Shown: in pieces, positions 11,706 through 25,175 of the stretch
Layout of the letters: the number at the start of each line of letters is the position of its first letter
Numbering within the stretch: position 1 is the stretch's first letter
Assembly: GCA_964023205.1 (NCBI GenBank)
Contig: OZ026840.1
Coordinates: 13,930,454-13,994,453 of the forward strand
Direction: 5' to 3'
DNA: 64,000 nt
Source: Lutraria lutraria
Lineage: Eukaryota; Mollusca; Bivalvia; Venerida; Mactridae
Notes under the pieces: model-generated
What the model saw: only the letters and a program-made list of their open reading frames with translations
Database searches by the model: none
What the model was told of the DNA's origin: nothing
Program-made: the position numbers and the translations under genes

Positions 11706-14700
11706 GCAAATACAATTATATGAAAGGTCTTATTTTCAGTTGAAGCTATTTTAACTTAGTTGAATTTGCATGATTGCTTGTACCAGACAGGCCTGATTTG
11801 CCTGAATATGTAATAATACGTTCACGAAGTTGATTCAGGAACATTTGCATTTTTTTTCTCAACGACAGGTATGTGTTTTTTTTAAAACTAGAATTGAGTT
11901 ACTGAAATGAGCTTAGTTATGTCATACAAAAAGTATAATTGGTGACGAAGGAAACGGCTTTGTGACAAGTCAACGAATTCTTCTTATGTATATAGAGTTT
12001 TAAAATAACTAAAGGAATTGAAGATGCATGCCATTCCTACGAAGTTAATTTTTAGTTGATTAGTAGTTTGCATATATCATGATTGATACTTAGTAAGTTG
12101 GTAATATTAAAATCCTGGACGTTTTTAAGTCCATCCAAGACTTTTAACATAAAACAGATTAAAGGCCGCTTAATAGCCAATTTATTACTACGATGTCATT
12201 GAAAATAGTTGGCACGAATCTGAAAGTGATTCTACGCATTTAAGCTAATGTTAAAACTTGATAACCCTACTAATTGTTAAGAGTAAGCAAACGCATAAAG
12301 AATATTTTATTGAAAATCAAGGGCTGTGCTGTAAATAGGTACACTAATATATAAATTCGGATGTGTGAATTATCGAACATATCTCATAATTATCTAAGAA
12401 GAGTAGGCGAACTGCTTGGCATCAATATCGATCGAAGACATCAAATACACTACTCCAATTTTCAATTAAAAGTTGCAATATCTAACAATTCACATATAGT
12501 TATATTTCTTTCTGTCCATGGCGAGTGCCTCATGTATCTGTTGTTTCCGTAAAATATTTAGCATGCGATCATGACAGGGTGCATGGCGCTTACTATAGAA
12601 CAATGCTCACGGAACTTGCAGTTTGTCCTACGGGCTTTCAACACATTTAATCAAAAACTGTTTCAAATCCAATCATTCTGCATACAGTGGTTTATCTTAT
12701 GTCTCCAGTGTGTGCGTTAGATAATTCCATTCTCCACTGGAATAATATATTACACTGACATTATCGGCAAAATAAACAAGACTTGGCTCTATATTTTGTA
12801 TGACATTCAATACTTCTAACCTAGACTTGGTAACTAATTGAATGATGTTATAACAACGTTTGGCCGTTACAGCTTCAATGTAGACTGATCCATGAATATA
12901 ACAAAACACTATAATTACACTTTAAACGATTATATTGTGGTAATAAAGATGAATATATCTTTGGAGGGGGTCGACGCCACCGTAAGATTGAAGGGGTGTC
13001 ACTTCTAGGTTGATATTAATGACCAGGGCAATTCCGCTATAATAGTTCGACGCTATTGATGTTAATTAAAATTTCATTATACTTTATACATACATACATA
13101 CAGTTTCTTTCAGCTGGATTTATATCTTTGCAATCATTTTTGATATTGTATGTATGTGATGTTCATAATCATTGCCTTCTCCACAGGATAGATATAGTTT
13201 TATTCTTTATCATGTATATATGTACACTTGTTTTTGTTGTATTCATGAATGTATATGTCCTCATGGGCCGCAAGTCTTTAATAGACTTACTGAAATAAAC
13301 CTAACGTAAAAGTATGAACAGCTAAGTTCGTACCTCTGTGGGACTAATACTAACTGACTATTGTTTACATATATGTAATACTATATGAAGTTCTAAACGA
13401 GCTAAGTTATAAATAAACTAAGCACTAAGTTTCTTGCATATTGATTCAACTTCCATTGAATATCTGTCAAATAATTTCGGCAAAAATAATTGAAAGATGC
13501 GAAGCTAAGTCACTTAAAATGATCAAGTGGTGTGTCCAAATGTAGACTAAAGAATGAAAGGAAATTCAATCATATCTGTAAATGGTGAATAAACAAACAA
13601 CAACTCGATCGATTTTGAAGACATTTTGTAATTAATATCCTGACAAACCACTAATTTATTTGGCATCAAATCAATTAATAACCTGGTAACTCTGAGAAAT
13701 GTTTCTCCCAGCATGACATACGCGATGTCGTAACTGAGTCATCGTACATGAATCTTAATACTATTCTCTTCTGTACCAATAGTGCTGCACACATTAAGAC
13801 CTGCATCATTACCAGGACAGTCCCTTTTACCGATATAGTTATTGGCGTTTTCTGTCAGCCAGTTCTGTGTTTGGCAGCCGAGTGTCAGGTTGCCCAATCA
13901 TGTTGGAAATCAACCTTCTTGTTGATGGGCAAAAGCCGCTATCGTCATTTTTTGTCATAAGATGGACCACATTAATGCCGTCTTTGATTCCATTTCAAAT
14001 ACATGCTTTATGTAGTAATCTGTGGAATCATATAAGAAAGTACGAAACAAAATTTCTTTGATTTCCAGTCCGATGATGTCATTCCTAGGGATTCCGGGCG
14101 TTTATGTAGGACACGTTCTTATTCCATGACACTTACTGACTGTAGTGATTGTTATACATGTATATTTATAGACGACACAGTCTCATTTCATTTCATATTT
14201 TCACGAAATTCGCATCAAACTCATCATTGCTTATTGTGACAGGTCTTAATTTAATTTTTTTAACTTAAGTTTAATTGCTGCCAATCTTGTATAATTACAA
14301 CAAGGTTTATAGGGGTACGTTCATTACGGTTGATGAATTAAAGAAAATCCTCTACTGTATGGTATAGCTGTCAACATGCTGTTTTCTAGATCATTGAACT
14401 TCACACTGATAATCCACTATTAATAATAATGGATTTTAAAAGGTGTTGTTGACTAAATTATTTTTCGGCGCCCTTTGATGCTTAGCATCAATGGTGTTCT
14501 TGTTATTATTCTGGAACGAAGGGTGATATAGATGATGGTGACGGACAACATTTATGTACATGTGTCATGTCCGTCGTAAATGAGTACCGGTCTATCATTG
14601 GCGGTTTGTAGACAGGATCAGATGATAATACGATTATCCGGTGAACTGTTGTTTTATTAGCGTTTTTTGATTGAATGGCTATTGGACAGAAAAGCAAATA

Positions 14701-16478
14701 TACCTCCATGGCTATTTATCTCCGCTGATTGCTTCAAAAAGCAGTTGCCATCACTCCAACATACACACAAAATGGAACATTGCAATCACGGCTTACACTA
14801 ACCTCAGTCATGAAATACCTAGTATCAGGGGGATGTTGATAACCTTTGTTCACTAAAAGCTGATACAATTCTCTAGACATTTTCATAGAAAGTGAGACAT
14901 GTTTCTTCACACCATTATATACAAAAACTGGGTTTCTTGTACGTAAATAAAAATCCGCCTTTGGAATAGTCTAAAATGTGTAGCATTTTTGATAGGCTCC
15001 TGATTCTTTAAGCCGTTCCTTGCCAGTTCCACCTTGATGTACTTATACGTAAAACCAATGACGTTACATAGAAAATAATTGATCAAACTCCATATGCATT
15101 GGAAGATTACGACTGATACTAACAAGAAATAGTGTGCATGTCCGATCTTAACACCATGTATACTGCTATCCTTCAAGAATCCTTCAAGAATAACGGTTTG
15201 CGGATACGCGGTTCCCTTCAACAGTGGGTAGTTTGAACCGCATTTTTATTTACATTACATGACTCAACCGAATGACCTTATGGAAACTTAGGTATAACAA
15301 AATCGCTGACAAATTGTGCTTAGAGTCAAAATTTCTAATGGAGAAGTATTTTTATAATTATAGTCATCCCGAGAGATCGAATTCATTACATGGAAAATTT
15401 TCTGTAGTTTCAATCATATTCAATTGAATTTTGATAAGGTTACTTATTGCGTATTTGACATTACAACGTTCTGTTTCCGAATTAACCGTATATTAATCAC
15501 CTCTGAAATAGCTAAGACCTTTGGGTAAAATTTCAAAAACCTCCACTATTGTCAATTCACATCGCTGTGGACAAAACTCATTCAAAAGCACTATATTGTG
15601 TGCTTCGGGATGATTACTTAAAAGCTCTACAAACATAAACCGATCGGGTAATAGATTAACCAAATTAATAATTCAGCCTTCGGCACAATTAAGGTTTCTA
15701 AAACATTATAGAAATATCAAAATGTTAATGTCTCTTAATCATTGCATAAATAGACATTAAAACCCGGCAGACACTACGTGCAGAACATATCATCTTCCCA
15801 CACCATTGCCACGAACCAATCAGTAGGGCTCATGCCAATATGTACATAATATCATAATAATGCAAAGTAGTTCAAAGATGGGAACTGATATGATTACAAA
15901 AGAACTCGAAATTTGTAGACCTACATAACAATGATCTTATACCAATTTCCACCAACGAGCGAACTTGTGAAATACACCTTAAGTTACAATCTATATCTTA
16001 TAGTTTGATAAATTTACTATATATGGAAAGCAATCCTTTCATATTATTCAAACATTTGTGTTATTTCATTAGACGTTATTAAAATACAGGAATTCATAGA
16101 ATAACTACGGTGTTAAATTTAAAACAAGCGAGGAACTCATTCCTCTGAGACAATCCCGGGGTAAATTAGAATGAGGATGTTTTTTTTAATTTAATTTCAA
16201 TGGCAACAGACCATTCAAAACCGGTATCACAAATAATTGCTTGATTTTAGCATTGCTTTCGCATTCTTTGTATTTGTTTTGTGTCAGAATCTGCCGTTAT
16301 TGTTGGTTGACATGAGATTTAGCTACGAATCCAGTCTAGCATATATAAAAATATATTCTTTCTAGTAAACAAATATGACATTTAAAACAAGTAGGTATAA
16401 TATGTTCCTGCTTCTGTCCACCAAATCGAAAGAACAACTTTGATTAAATATAGATTTCAAAACACAAATCTAATTTTT

Positions 16479-16953
16479 CTAGTCGAATTATACTTATGAG
16501 TATTAGTTTATTATAGTTATTTGCGAGTATATAGTGTAGTGTCTATTACTAGTTTGGCTAATCCTGGCCATTTGATCGGCTAATGGTGATGACTAAATCC
16601 ATTAATAGTTGACAGGAAAGTAAATCATGAAGGCATTGCCTAGATAAGTTGAAGTTCAATGTAGTTGTATGGTAGTGTTCAGATTTATGGTGAATTCGTT
16701 AACATTTAGGGTTGATTCTATTTGATTGATGTAAGGTATGATATTACCATGTGCTTGTGCACTGTATGCATGAATTTATTCAATTGTCAAATACTCATGA
16801 TTATCATTATAATGTATACTACTCATATCATGTATATATTATATACTCTCCTTAATGTAGGATTGAATAAAATATACAGTCAATATCCTTTATGAAAAAT
16901 GCAACTTCATACAAAAAAAACATAAATCCACATACTTCTTGTAATTTGTCTAC
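16479..16953 (+). repeat. Dispersed-repeat fragment embedded in unit 3
   Basis: Slightly diverged version of the segment at 5099-5582 (for example ctagtcgaatt at its start). Confidence 0.85.
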
Positions 16954-17090
16954 ATTTTGTTATAGTTTTTCTTGTTATGTATAAAAACCTCTTCTTCTAT
17001 TAAACAAACATGGCACTTAAAGCAATGAGGTATAATGTGTTGCTGTTACTGTCGACCAAATTGAAAGAACAAATTTGATTTAAGATATTT

Positions 17091-20000
17091 CAAAACACAA
17101 ATCTCATTTATATGTATAAACATCTTTTTTATCAATTAAACAAATATGTCATTTAAAGCAATGAGGTATAACAATTCACATATAGTTATATTTCTTTTTG
17201 TCCACGGCGAGTGTAACCTAGACTTGGTAACTAATTGAATGATGTTATAACAACGTTTGGCCGTTACAGCTTCAATGTAGACTGATCCCTGAATATAACA
17301 AAACACTATAATTACACTTTAAACGATTATATTGTGGTAATAAAGATGAATATATTTTTGGAGAGGGTCGACGCCACCGTAAGATTGAAGGGGTGTCACT
17401 TCTAGGTTGATATTAATGACCAGGGCAATTCCACTATAATAGTTCGACGCTATTGATGTTAATTAAAATTTCATTATACTTTATATATACATACAGTTTC
17501 TTTCAGCTGGATTTATATCTTTGCAATCACTTTTGATATTGTATGTATGTGATGTTCATAATCATTGCCTTCTCCACAGGATAGATATAGTTTTATACTT
17601 TATCATGTATATATGTACACTTGCTTTTGTTGTATTCATGAATGTATATGTCCTCATGGGCCGCAAGTCTTAATAGACTTACTGAAATAGACCTAACGTA
17701 AAAGCATGAACAGCTAAGTTCTTACCTCTGTGGGACTAATACTAACTGACTATTGTTTACATAATATATGTAATACTATATGAAGTTCTATCGAGCTTAG
17801 TTATAAATTAACTAAGCACTTAAAGCTTCTTGCATATTGATTCAACTTCCATTGAATATCTGTCAAATAATTTCGGCAAAATAATTGAAAGATGCGAAGC
17901 TTAGTCACTTAAAATGATCAAGTGGTGTGTCCAAATGTAGACTAAAGAATGAAAGGAAATTCAATCATATCTGTAAATGGTGAATAAAAAAAAAACTCGA
18001 TCGATTTTGAAGAAATTTTGTAATTAATATCCTGACAAACCACTAATTTATGTGGCATCAAATCAATTAATAACCAGGTAACTCTGAGAAATGTTTCTCC
18101 CAGCATGACATACGCGATGTCGTAACTGAGTCATCGTGCATGAATCTTTATACTATTCTCTTCTGTACCAAGATTGCTCCACACATAAAGACCTGGATCA
18201 TTACCAGGACAGTCCCTTTTACCGATATAGTTATTGGCGTTTAATGTCAGCTAGTTCTGTGTTTGGCAGCCAAGTGTCAGGTTGCCCAATCATGTTGGAA
18301 AACAACTTTCTTGTTGATTGGCAAAAGCCGCTATCGTCATTTTTTGTCATGAGATGGAACACATTAATGCCTGCTTTGATTCCATTTCAAATACATGCTT
18401 TATGTAGTAATCTGTGGAATCATATAAGAAAGTACGTAACAAAATTACTTGGATTTCCAGTCCGATGATGTCATTCCTAGGGATTCCGCACGTTTATGTA
18501 GGACACGTTCTTATTCCATGATACTTACTGACTGTAGTGATTGTTATACATGTATATCTATAGACGACACAGTCTCATTTCATTTCATATTTTCACGAAA
18601 TTCGCATCAAACTCATCATTGCTTATTGTGATAGGTCTTAATTTAATTTTTTTAACTTAAGTTTAATTGCTGCCAATCTTGTATAATTACAACAAGGTTT
18701 ATAGGGGTACGTTCATTACGGTTGATGAATTAAAGAAAATCCTCTACTGTATGGTATAGCTGTCAACATGCTGTTTTCTAGATCATTGAACTTCACACTG
18801 ATAATCCACTATTAATAATAATGGATTTTAAAAGGTGTTGTTGACTAAATTATTTTTCGGCGCCCTTTGATGCTTAGCATCAATGGTGTTCTTGTTATTA
18901 TTCTGGAACGAAGGGTGATATAGATGATGGTGACGGACAACATTTATGTACATGTGTCATGTCCGTCGTAAATGAGTACCGGTCTATCATATTGGCGGTT
19001 TGTAGATTGGATCAGATGATAATACGATTATCCGGTGAACTGTTGTTTTATTAGCGTTTTTTGATTGAATGGCTATTGAACAGAAAAGCAAATATACCTC
19101 CATGGCTATTTATCTCCGCTGATTGCTTCAAAAAGCAGTTGCCATCACTCCAACATACACACAAAATGGAACATTGCAATCACGGCTTACACTAACCTCA
19201 GTCATGAAATACCTAGTATCAGGGGGATGTTGATAACCTTTGTTCACTAAAAGCTGATACAATTCTCTAGACATTTTCATAGAAAGTGAGACATGTTTCT
19301 TCACACCATTATATACAAAAACTGGGTTTCTTGTACGTAAATAAAAATCCGCCTTTGGAATAGTCTAAAATGTGTAGCATTTTTGATAGGCCCCTGATTC
19401 TTTTAAACCGTTCCTTGCCAGTTCCACCTTGATGTACTTATACGTAAAACCAATGACGTTACATAGAAAATAATTGATCAAACTCTATATGCATTGGAAG
19501 ATTACGACTGATATTAACAAGAAATAGTGTGCATGTCCGATCTAAACACCATGTATACTGCTATCCTTCAAGAATCCTTCAAGAATGACGGTTTGCGGAT
19601 ACGCGGTTACCTTCAACAGTGGGTATTTTGAACCGCATTTTTATTTACATTTACATGACTCAACTGAAAATAAAAATCTTGAATAAGGCTTTACGGATGA
19701 CCTTATGGAAAACTTAGGTATAACAAAATCGCTGACAAATTGTGCTTAGAGTCAAAATTTCTAATGGAGAAGTGTCTTAATAATTATAGTCATCCCGAGA
19801 GATCGAATTCATTACATGGAAAATTTCCTGTAGTTTGAATCATATTCAATTGAATTTTGATAAGGTTACTTATTGCGTATTTGACATTACAACGTTCTGT
19901 TTCCGAATTAACCGTATATTAATCACCTCTGAAATAGCTAAGACCTTTGGGTGAAATTTCGAAAACCTCCACTATTGTCAATTCACATCGCTGTGGACAA

Positions 20001-21519
20001 AACTCATTCAAAAGCACTATATTGTGTGCTTCGGGATGATTACTTAAAAGCTCTACAAGCATAAACCGATCGGGTAATAGATTAAACAAATTGATAATTC
20101 AGCCTTCGGCACAATTAAGGTTTCTAAAACATTATAGAAATATCAAAATGTTAATGTCTCTTAATCATTGCATAAATAGACATTAAAACCCGGCAAACAC
20201 TACATGCAGAACATATCATCTTCCCACACCATTGCCACGAACCAATCAGTAGGGCTCATGCCAATATGTACATAATATCATAATAATGCCAAGTAGTTCA
20301 ACTATGGAAACTGATATGATTACAAAAAAAAAACTCGAAATTTGTAGACCTACATGACAATGTTCTCATACCAATTTCCACCAACGAGCGCACTTGTGAA
20401 ATACACCTTAAGTTACAATCTATATCTTATAGTTTGATAAATTTACTATATATGGAAAGCAATCCTTTCATATTATTCAAACATTTGTGTTATTTCATTA
20501 GACGTTATTAAAATACAGGAATTCAAAGAATAACTACGGTGTTAAATTTAAAACAAGCGAGGAACTCATTCCTCTGAGACAATCCCGGGTTAAAATAGAA
20601 TGAGGATGTTTTGTTTAATTTAATTTCAATGGCAACAGACCATTCTAAACGGGTATCACAAATAATTGCTTGATTTTAGCATGCTTTCGCATTTTTTGTG
20701 TTTGTTTTGTGTCAGAATCTGCCGTTATTGTTGGTTGGCATGAGATTTAGCTACGAATCCAGCCTAGCATATATAAAAATATATTCTTTCTATTAAACAA
20801 AAATGACATTTAAACAAGTAGGTATTATATGTTCTTGCTTTTGTCGACCAAATCGAAAGAACAACTTTGATTAAATATAGATTTCAAAACACAAATCTAA
20901 TTTTTCTAGACGAATTATACTTATGAGTATTAGTTTATTATAGTTGTTTGCGAGTATATAGTGTAGTGTCTATTACTAGTTTGGCTAATCCTGGCCATTT
21001 GATTGGCTAATGGTGATGACTGAATCTATTAATAGTTGACAGGTAAGTAAATCATGAAGGCATTGCCTAGATAAGTTGAAGTTCAATGTAGTGTATGATA
21101 GTGCTCAGATTTATGGTGAATTCGTTAACATTTAGGGTTGATTCTATTTGATTGATGTAAGGTATGATATTACCATGTGCTTGTGCACTACATGCATGAA
21201 TTTATTCAATTGTCAAATACTCATGATTGTCATTATAATGTATATTACTCATATCATGTATATATTTCATACTCTCCTTAATGTAGGATTGAATAAAATA
21301 TATAGTCAATATCCTTTATGAAAAAAAGCAACTTCATACAAAAAAAAACATAAATCAACATACTTCTTGTAATTTGTCTACATTTTGTTATAGTTTTTCT
21401 TGTTATGTATGAAAACCTCTTCTTTCTATTAAACAAACATGGCACTTAAAGCAATGAGGTATAATGTGTTCCTGTTACTGTCGACCAAATTGAAAGAACA
21501 CATTTGATTTAAGATATTT
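17091..21519 (+). repeat. 5.7-kb unit, copy 4 (two internal deletions)
   Basis: About 1.28 kb shorter than the other complete units. At about 17171, atgaggtata is joined directly to acaattcacatatag (~1 kb lost relative to copy 1). At about 17214, ggcgagtg is joined to taacctagac (~0.28 kb lost). The missing part includes the CRE/TATA block and the splice-donor region. Confidence 0.92.
20906..21381 (+). repeat. Dispersed-repeat fragment embedded in unit 4
   Basis: Slightly diverged version of the segment at 5099-5582. Confidence 0.85.
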
Positions 21520-21784
21520 CAAAACACAAATCTCATTTTTATGTATAAAAATCTTTTTTATCAATTAAACAAATATGTCATTTAAAGCAATGAGGTATAA
21601 TGTGTTCCTGCTACTGTCGACCAAATTGAAAGAACAAATTTGATTTAAGATACATTTCCAAACCACAAATCTCGTTTTTGACTTCATTTTCATTTTGTTC
21701 TATACGTGAGTGGATTGACACGTAATGATTCATGTTGTACTTTATAAAACAAATACGATTTAATACTGTATGCTGCGTGAGCAA

Positions 21785-21810
21785 TGACGTCATCATTACG
21801 CGTTTATAAA
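21785..21810 (+). promoter_or_regulatory. CRE plus TATA promoter-like block, copy 5
   Basis: TGACGTCA at 21785-21792 and TATAAA at 21805-21810. One base between the two sites differs from copy 1 (cgtttataaa instead of cgtgtataaa). Copy 4 lacks this block because of a deletion. Confidence 0.4.
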
Positions 21811-23053
21811 GCAAATACAATTACATGAAAGGTCTTATTTTCAGTTGAAGCTATTTTAACTTAGTTGAATTTGCATGATTGCTTGTACCAGACAGGCCTG
21901 CTTTGCCTGAATATGTAATAATACGTTCACGAGGTTGATTCAGGAACATTTGCATTTTTTTTCTCAATGACAGGTATGTGTTTTTTTAAAAAACTAGAAT
22001 TGAGTTACTGAAATTAGCTTAGTTATGTCATACAAAAAGTATAATTGGTGACGAAGGAAACGGCTTTGTGACAAGTCAACGAATTCTTCTTATGTATTTA
22101 GAGTTTTAAAATAACTCAAGGAATTGAAGATGTATGCCATTTCTAGGAAGTTAATTTTTAGTTGATTAGTAGTTTGCATATATCATGATTGATACTTAGT
22201 AAGTTGGTAATATTAAAATCCTGGACGTTTTTAAGTCCATCCAAGACTTTTAACATAAAACAGATTAAAGGCCGCTTAATAGCCAATTTATTACTACGAT
22301 GTCATTGAAAATATTCGGCACGAATCTGAAAGTTATTCTACGCAATTAAGGTAATGTTAAAACTTGATAACCATACTAATTGTTAAGAGTAATCAAACGC
22401 ATAAAGAATATTTTATTGAAAATCAAGGGCTGTGCTGTAAATAGGTACACTAATATATAAATTCGGATGTGTGAATTATCGAACATATCTCATAATTATC
22501 TAAGAAGAGTAGGCGAACTGCTTGGCATCAATATCGATCGAAGACATAAATACACCACTCCAATTTTCAATTAAAAGTTGCAATATCTAACAATTCACAT
22601 ATAGTTATATTTCTTTCTGTCCATGGCGAGTGCCTCATGTATCTGTGGTTTCCGTAAAATATTTAGCATGCGATCATGACAGGATGCATGGCGCTTACTA
22701 TAGAACAATGCTCACGGAACTTGCAGTGTGTCCTACGGGCTTTCAACACATTTAATCAAAAACTATTTCAAATCCAGTCATTCTGCATACAGTGGTTTAT
22801 CTTATGTCTCAAGTGTATGCATTAGATAATTCCATTCTCCACTGGAATAATATATTACACTGACATTATCGGCAAAATAAACAAGACTTGGCTCTATATT
22901 TTGTATGACATTCAATACTTCTAACCTAGGCTTGGTAACTAATTGAATGATGTTATAACAACGTTTGGCCGTTACAGCTTCAATGTAGACGGATCCCTGA
23001 ATATAACAAAACACTATAATTACACTTTAAACGATTATATTGTGGTAATAAAG

Positions 23054-23619
23054 ATGAATATATTTTTGGAGTGGGTTGACGCCACCGTTAGATTGAAGGG
23101 GTTTCACTTCTAGGTTGATATTAATGACCAGGGCAATTCCGCTATAATAGTTCGACGCTATTGATGTTAATTAAAATTTCATTATACTTTATACATACAT
23201 ACATACAGTTTCTTTCAGCTGGATTTATATCTTTGCAATCATTTTTGATATTGTATGTATGTGATGTTCATAATCATTGCCTTCTCCACAGGATAGATAT
23301 AGTTTTATTCTTTATCATGTATATATGTACATATATATGAATATATTTTTGGAGTGGGTTGACGCCACCGTTAGATTGAAGGGGTTTCACTTCTATGTTG
23401 GTATTAATGACCAGGGCAATTCCACTTTAATAGTTCGACGCTATTGATGTTAATTAAAATTTCATTATACTTTATACATACATACAGTTTTCTTTTAGCT
23501 GGATTTATATCTTTGCAATCACTTTTGATATTGTATGTATGTGATGTTCATAATCATTGCCTTCTCCACATGATAGATATAGTTTTATTCTTTATCATGT
23601 ATATATGTACACTTGTTTT
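23054..23619 (+). repeat. 283-bp local tandem duplication inside copy 5
   Basis: The phrase atgaatatatttttggag starts at 23054 and again at 23337. The first half carries variants typical of copies 2-3 (ttctaggttgatattaatg, cagtttctttcag). The second carries those of copy 1 (ttctatgttggtattaatg, cagttttcttttag). This points to unequal recombination between unlike units. Confidence 0.85.
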
Positions 23620-24531
23620 TGTTGTATTAATGAATGTACGAGTATATGTCCTCAAGGGCCGCAAGTCTTAATGGACTTACTGAAATAAACCTAAGGCAAA
23701 AGTATGAACAGCTAAGTACGTACCTCTGTGGGACTAATACTAACTGACTATTGTTTACATATATGTAAATATATGTAATACTATATGAAGTTCTAAACGA
23801 GCTTAGTTATAAATAAACTAAACACTTAAAGCTTCTTGCATATTGATTCAACTTCCATTGAATATCTGTCAAATAATTCCGGCAAAAATAATTGAAAGAT
23901 GCGAAGCTTAGTCTCTTAAAATGATCAAGTGGTGTGTCCAAATGTAGACTAAAGAATGAAAGGAATATCAATCATATTATGTAAATGGTGAATAAACAAA
24001 CAACAACTCGATCGATTTTGAAGAAATTTTGTAATTGATATCCTGACAAACCACTAATTTATAATGTTTTTACACGTTTGGCATCAAATCAATTAATAAC
24101 CTGGTAACTCTGAGAAATGTTTCTCCCGGCATGACATACGCGATGTCGTAATTGAGTCAGTGTACATAAATCTTTATACTATTCTCTTCTGTACCAAGAT
24201 TGCTCCACACATTAAGACCCCAATCATTACCAGGACAGTCCCTTTTACCGATATAGTTACTGGCGTTTCCTGTCAGCCAGTTCTGTGTTTGGCAGCCGAG
24301 TGTCAGGTTGCCCAATCATGTTAAAAAACAACTTTCTTGTTGATTGGCAAAAGCTGCTATCGTCATTTTTTGTCATAAGGTGGGAGACATTAATGTCGGC
24401 TTTGATTCCATTTCAAATACATGCTTTATGTAGTAATCTGTTGAAATATTGTTGCTGCTTGTACAACCTGCAAATGAAACAACACATTCAAAAATGTAGA
24501 TACACATAGGCAACCATCGCTCCCTTAATCA

Positions 24532-24729
24532 TTAATTTATAATTATTATTTGCACCAGCAATCTCAAAACATTTCCCCCTCGTGATGCTGATACAATATC
24601 ATTATGATTATTTGGAACTTGGAACTGATATTTTGCACTTTCAGCTGAGAATTCAAAATTCCCACATTCTTCGGGTTTAAGGTTCTTGTGTTGCTTTTTT
24701 GCAAATGTCAACATTTTCTTCATCTGCAT
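24532..24729 (-). other. Candidate minus-strand exon or relic
   Basis: A 65-codon open frame rich in charged residues (begins MQMKKMLTFAKKQ, contains KPEECGNFEF and VPNNHNDIVSASRGG) directly follows an acceptor-like tttctaacag on the minus strand (about 24730-24739). The composition looks more coding-like than the surrounding AT-rich DNA, but no family was recognised and no convincing donor or polyadenylation site was seen. Confidence 0.22.
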
Positions 24730-24881
24730 TTCTGTTAGAAATTGATATTATAACGTTTAAATGTGTTTTGTAAATTAATAAATGGAGGTATGGGAAATGT
24801 CTTCACCGATGTTTTAAAGATGTTTTTGTTGCTTCCTTGTTGGTTGTTTCACACGACAGATAACGTTCTCAAGCCTAGCTT

Positions 24882-25007
24882 CTACATTTGATGTCCGGAT
24901 CTGTGTGTATCGTTAACACTATCTTTATCTTCTAATCTGTGTTTCCACGCCCAGAGCTCATATTTCGCCGGTCTGTTATCTACTTCTTTGTCCGTGAATC
25001 CAGTATA
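24882..25007 (-). pseudogene. Candidate minus-strand coding relic
   Basis: A 41-codon open stretch between in-frame stops, containing GFTDKEVDNRPAKYELWAWK and LEDKDSVNDTHRSG. Composition and codon content are protein-like. The same frame upstream (25010-25080) reads QQDITTSGAKTITNV between stops. With 24532-24729 this suggests a decayed gene or remote exons on the minus strand. No family was recognised. Confidence 0.22.
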
Positions 25008-25175
25008 TTATATGCTAACATTTGTGATTGTTTTTGCTCCGCTGGTAGTGATATCTTGTTGCTATATCAAATTTACAGACGGTTTCGCACTAAAGCTTGT
25101 TAACTTTCTCGTTCTTTATTTCTGTGACAACGGTGTGCGCGCAAAATGAAATTTGTCAAGTTTACACAATCTTAT

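Larger units (their letters stand above)
11415..17090 (+). repeat. 5.7-kb unit, copy 3
   Basis: Complete unit. It matches copy 2 nearly perfectly over 11415-13803 (one substitution noticed, near 11622) and then becomes a clearly diverged version with substitutions and small indels from 13804 on. The ATG by the donor is ACG, as in copy 2. Confidence 0.92.
1..24441 (+). repeat. Tandem array of a ~5.7-kb unit, five copies
   Basis: Direct head-to-tail repeats. The phrase caaaacacaaatctcat opens units at 1, 5711, 11415, 17091 and 21519/21520, giving unit lengths of about 5710, 5704, 5676 and 4429 bp and a truncated last copy. Many internal landmarks recur at exactly +5704. The array is already running at position 1, so its left end lies outside the window. 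It stops near 24441, where unit sequence gives way to unrelated DNA after agtaatctgt. No rRNA, histone, snRNA or transposase sequence was recognised in the unit. It could be a macrosatellite-like repeat or a cluster of decayed duplicated small genes. Confidence 0.96.
21520..24441 (+). repeat. 5.7-kb unit, copy 5 (truncated, with a 283-bp internal duplication)
   Basis: Terminal copy ending at about 24441, equivalent to about position 2612 of copy 1. It carries the CRE/TATA block (21785-21810) and the ATG beside the donor (21967). A 283-bp segment is tandemly repeated at 23054-23336 and 23337-23619. An 11-bp insertion relative to other units lies near 24062. Confidence 0.9.

Noticed and set aside
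91..15221. Recurring 60-100-codon frames in each 5.7-kb unit as separate genes
   Set aside because: They recur only because the unit is repeated. Many lack an ATG start, and differences between diverged copies are mainly amino-acid changing or truncating.
1..24441. rDNA, histone or 5S gene cluster
   Set aside because: The unit length could suggest it, but no rRNA, 5S, snRNA or histone sequence was recognised in either strand and the hairpins do not match the histone 3' stem-loop.
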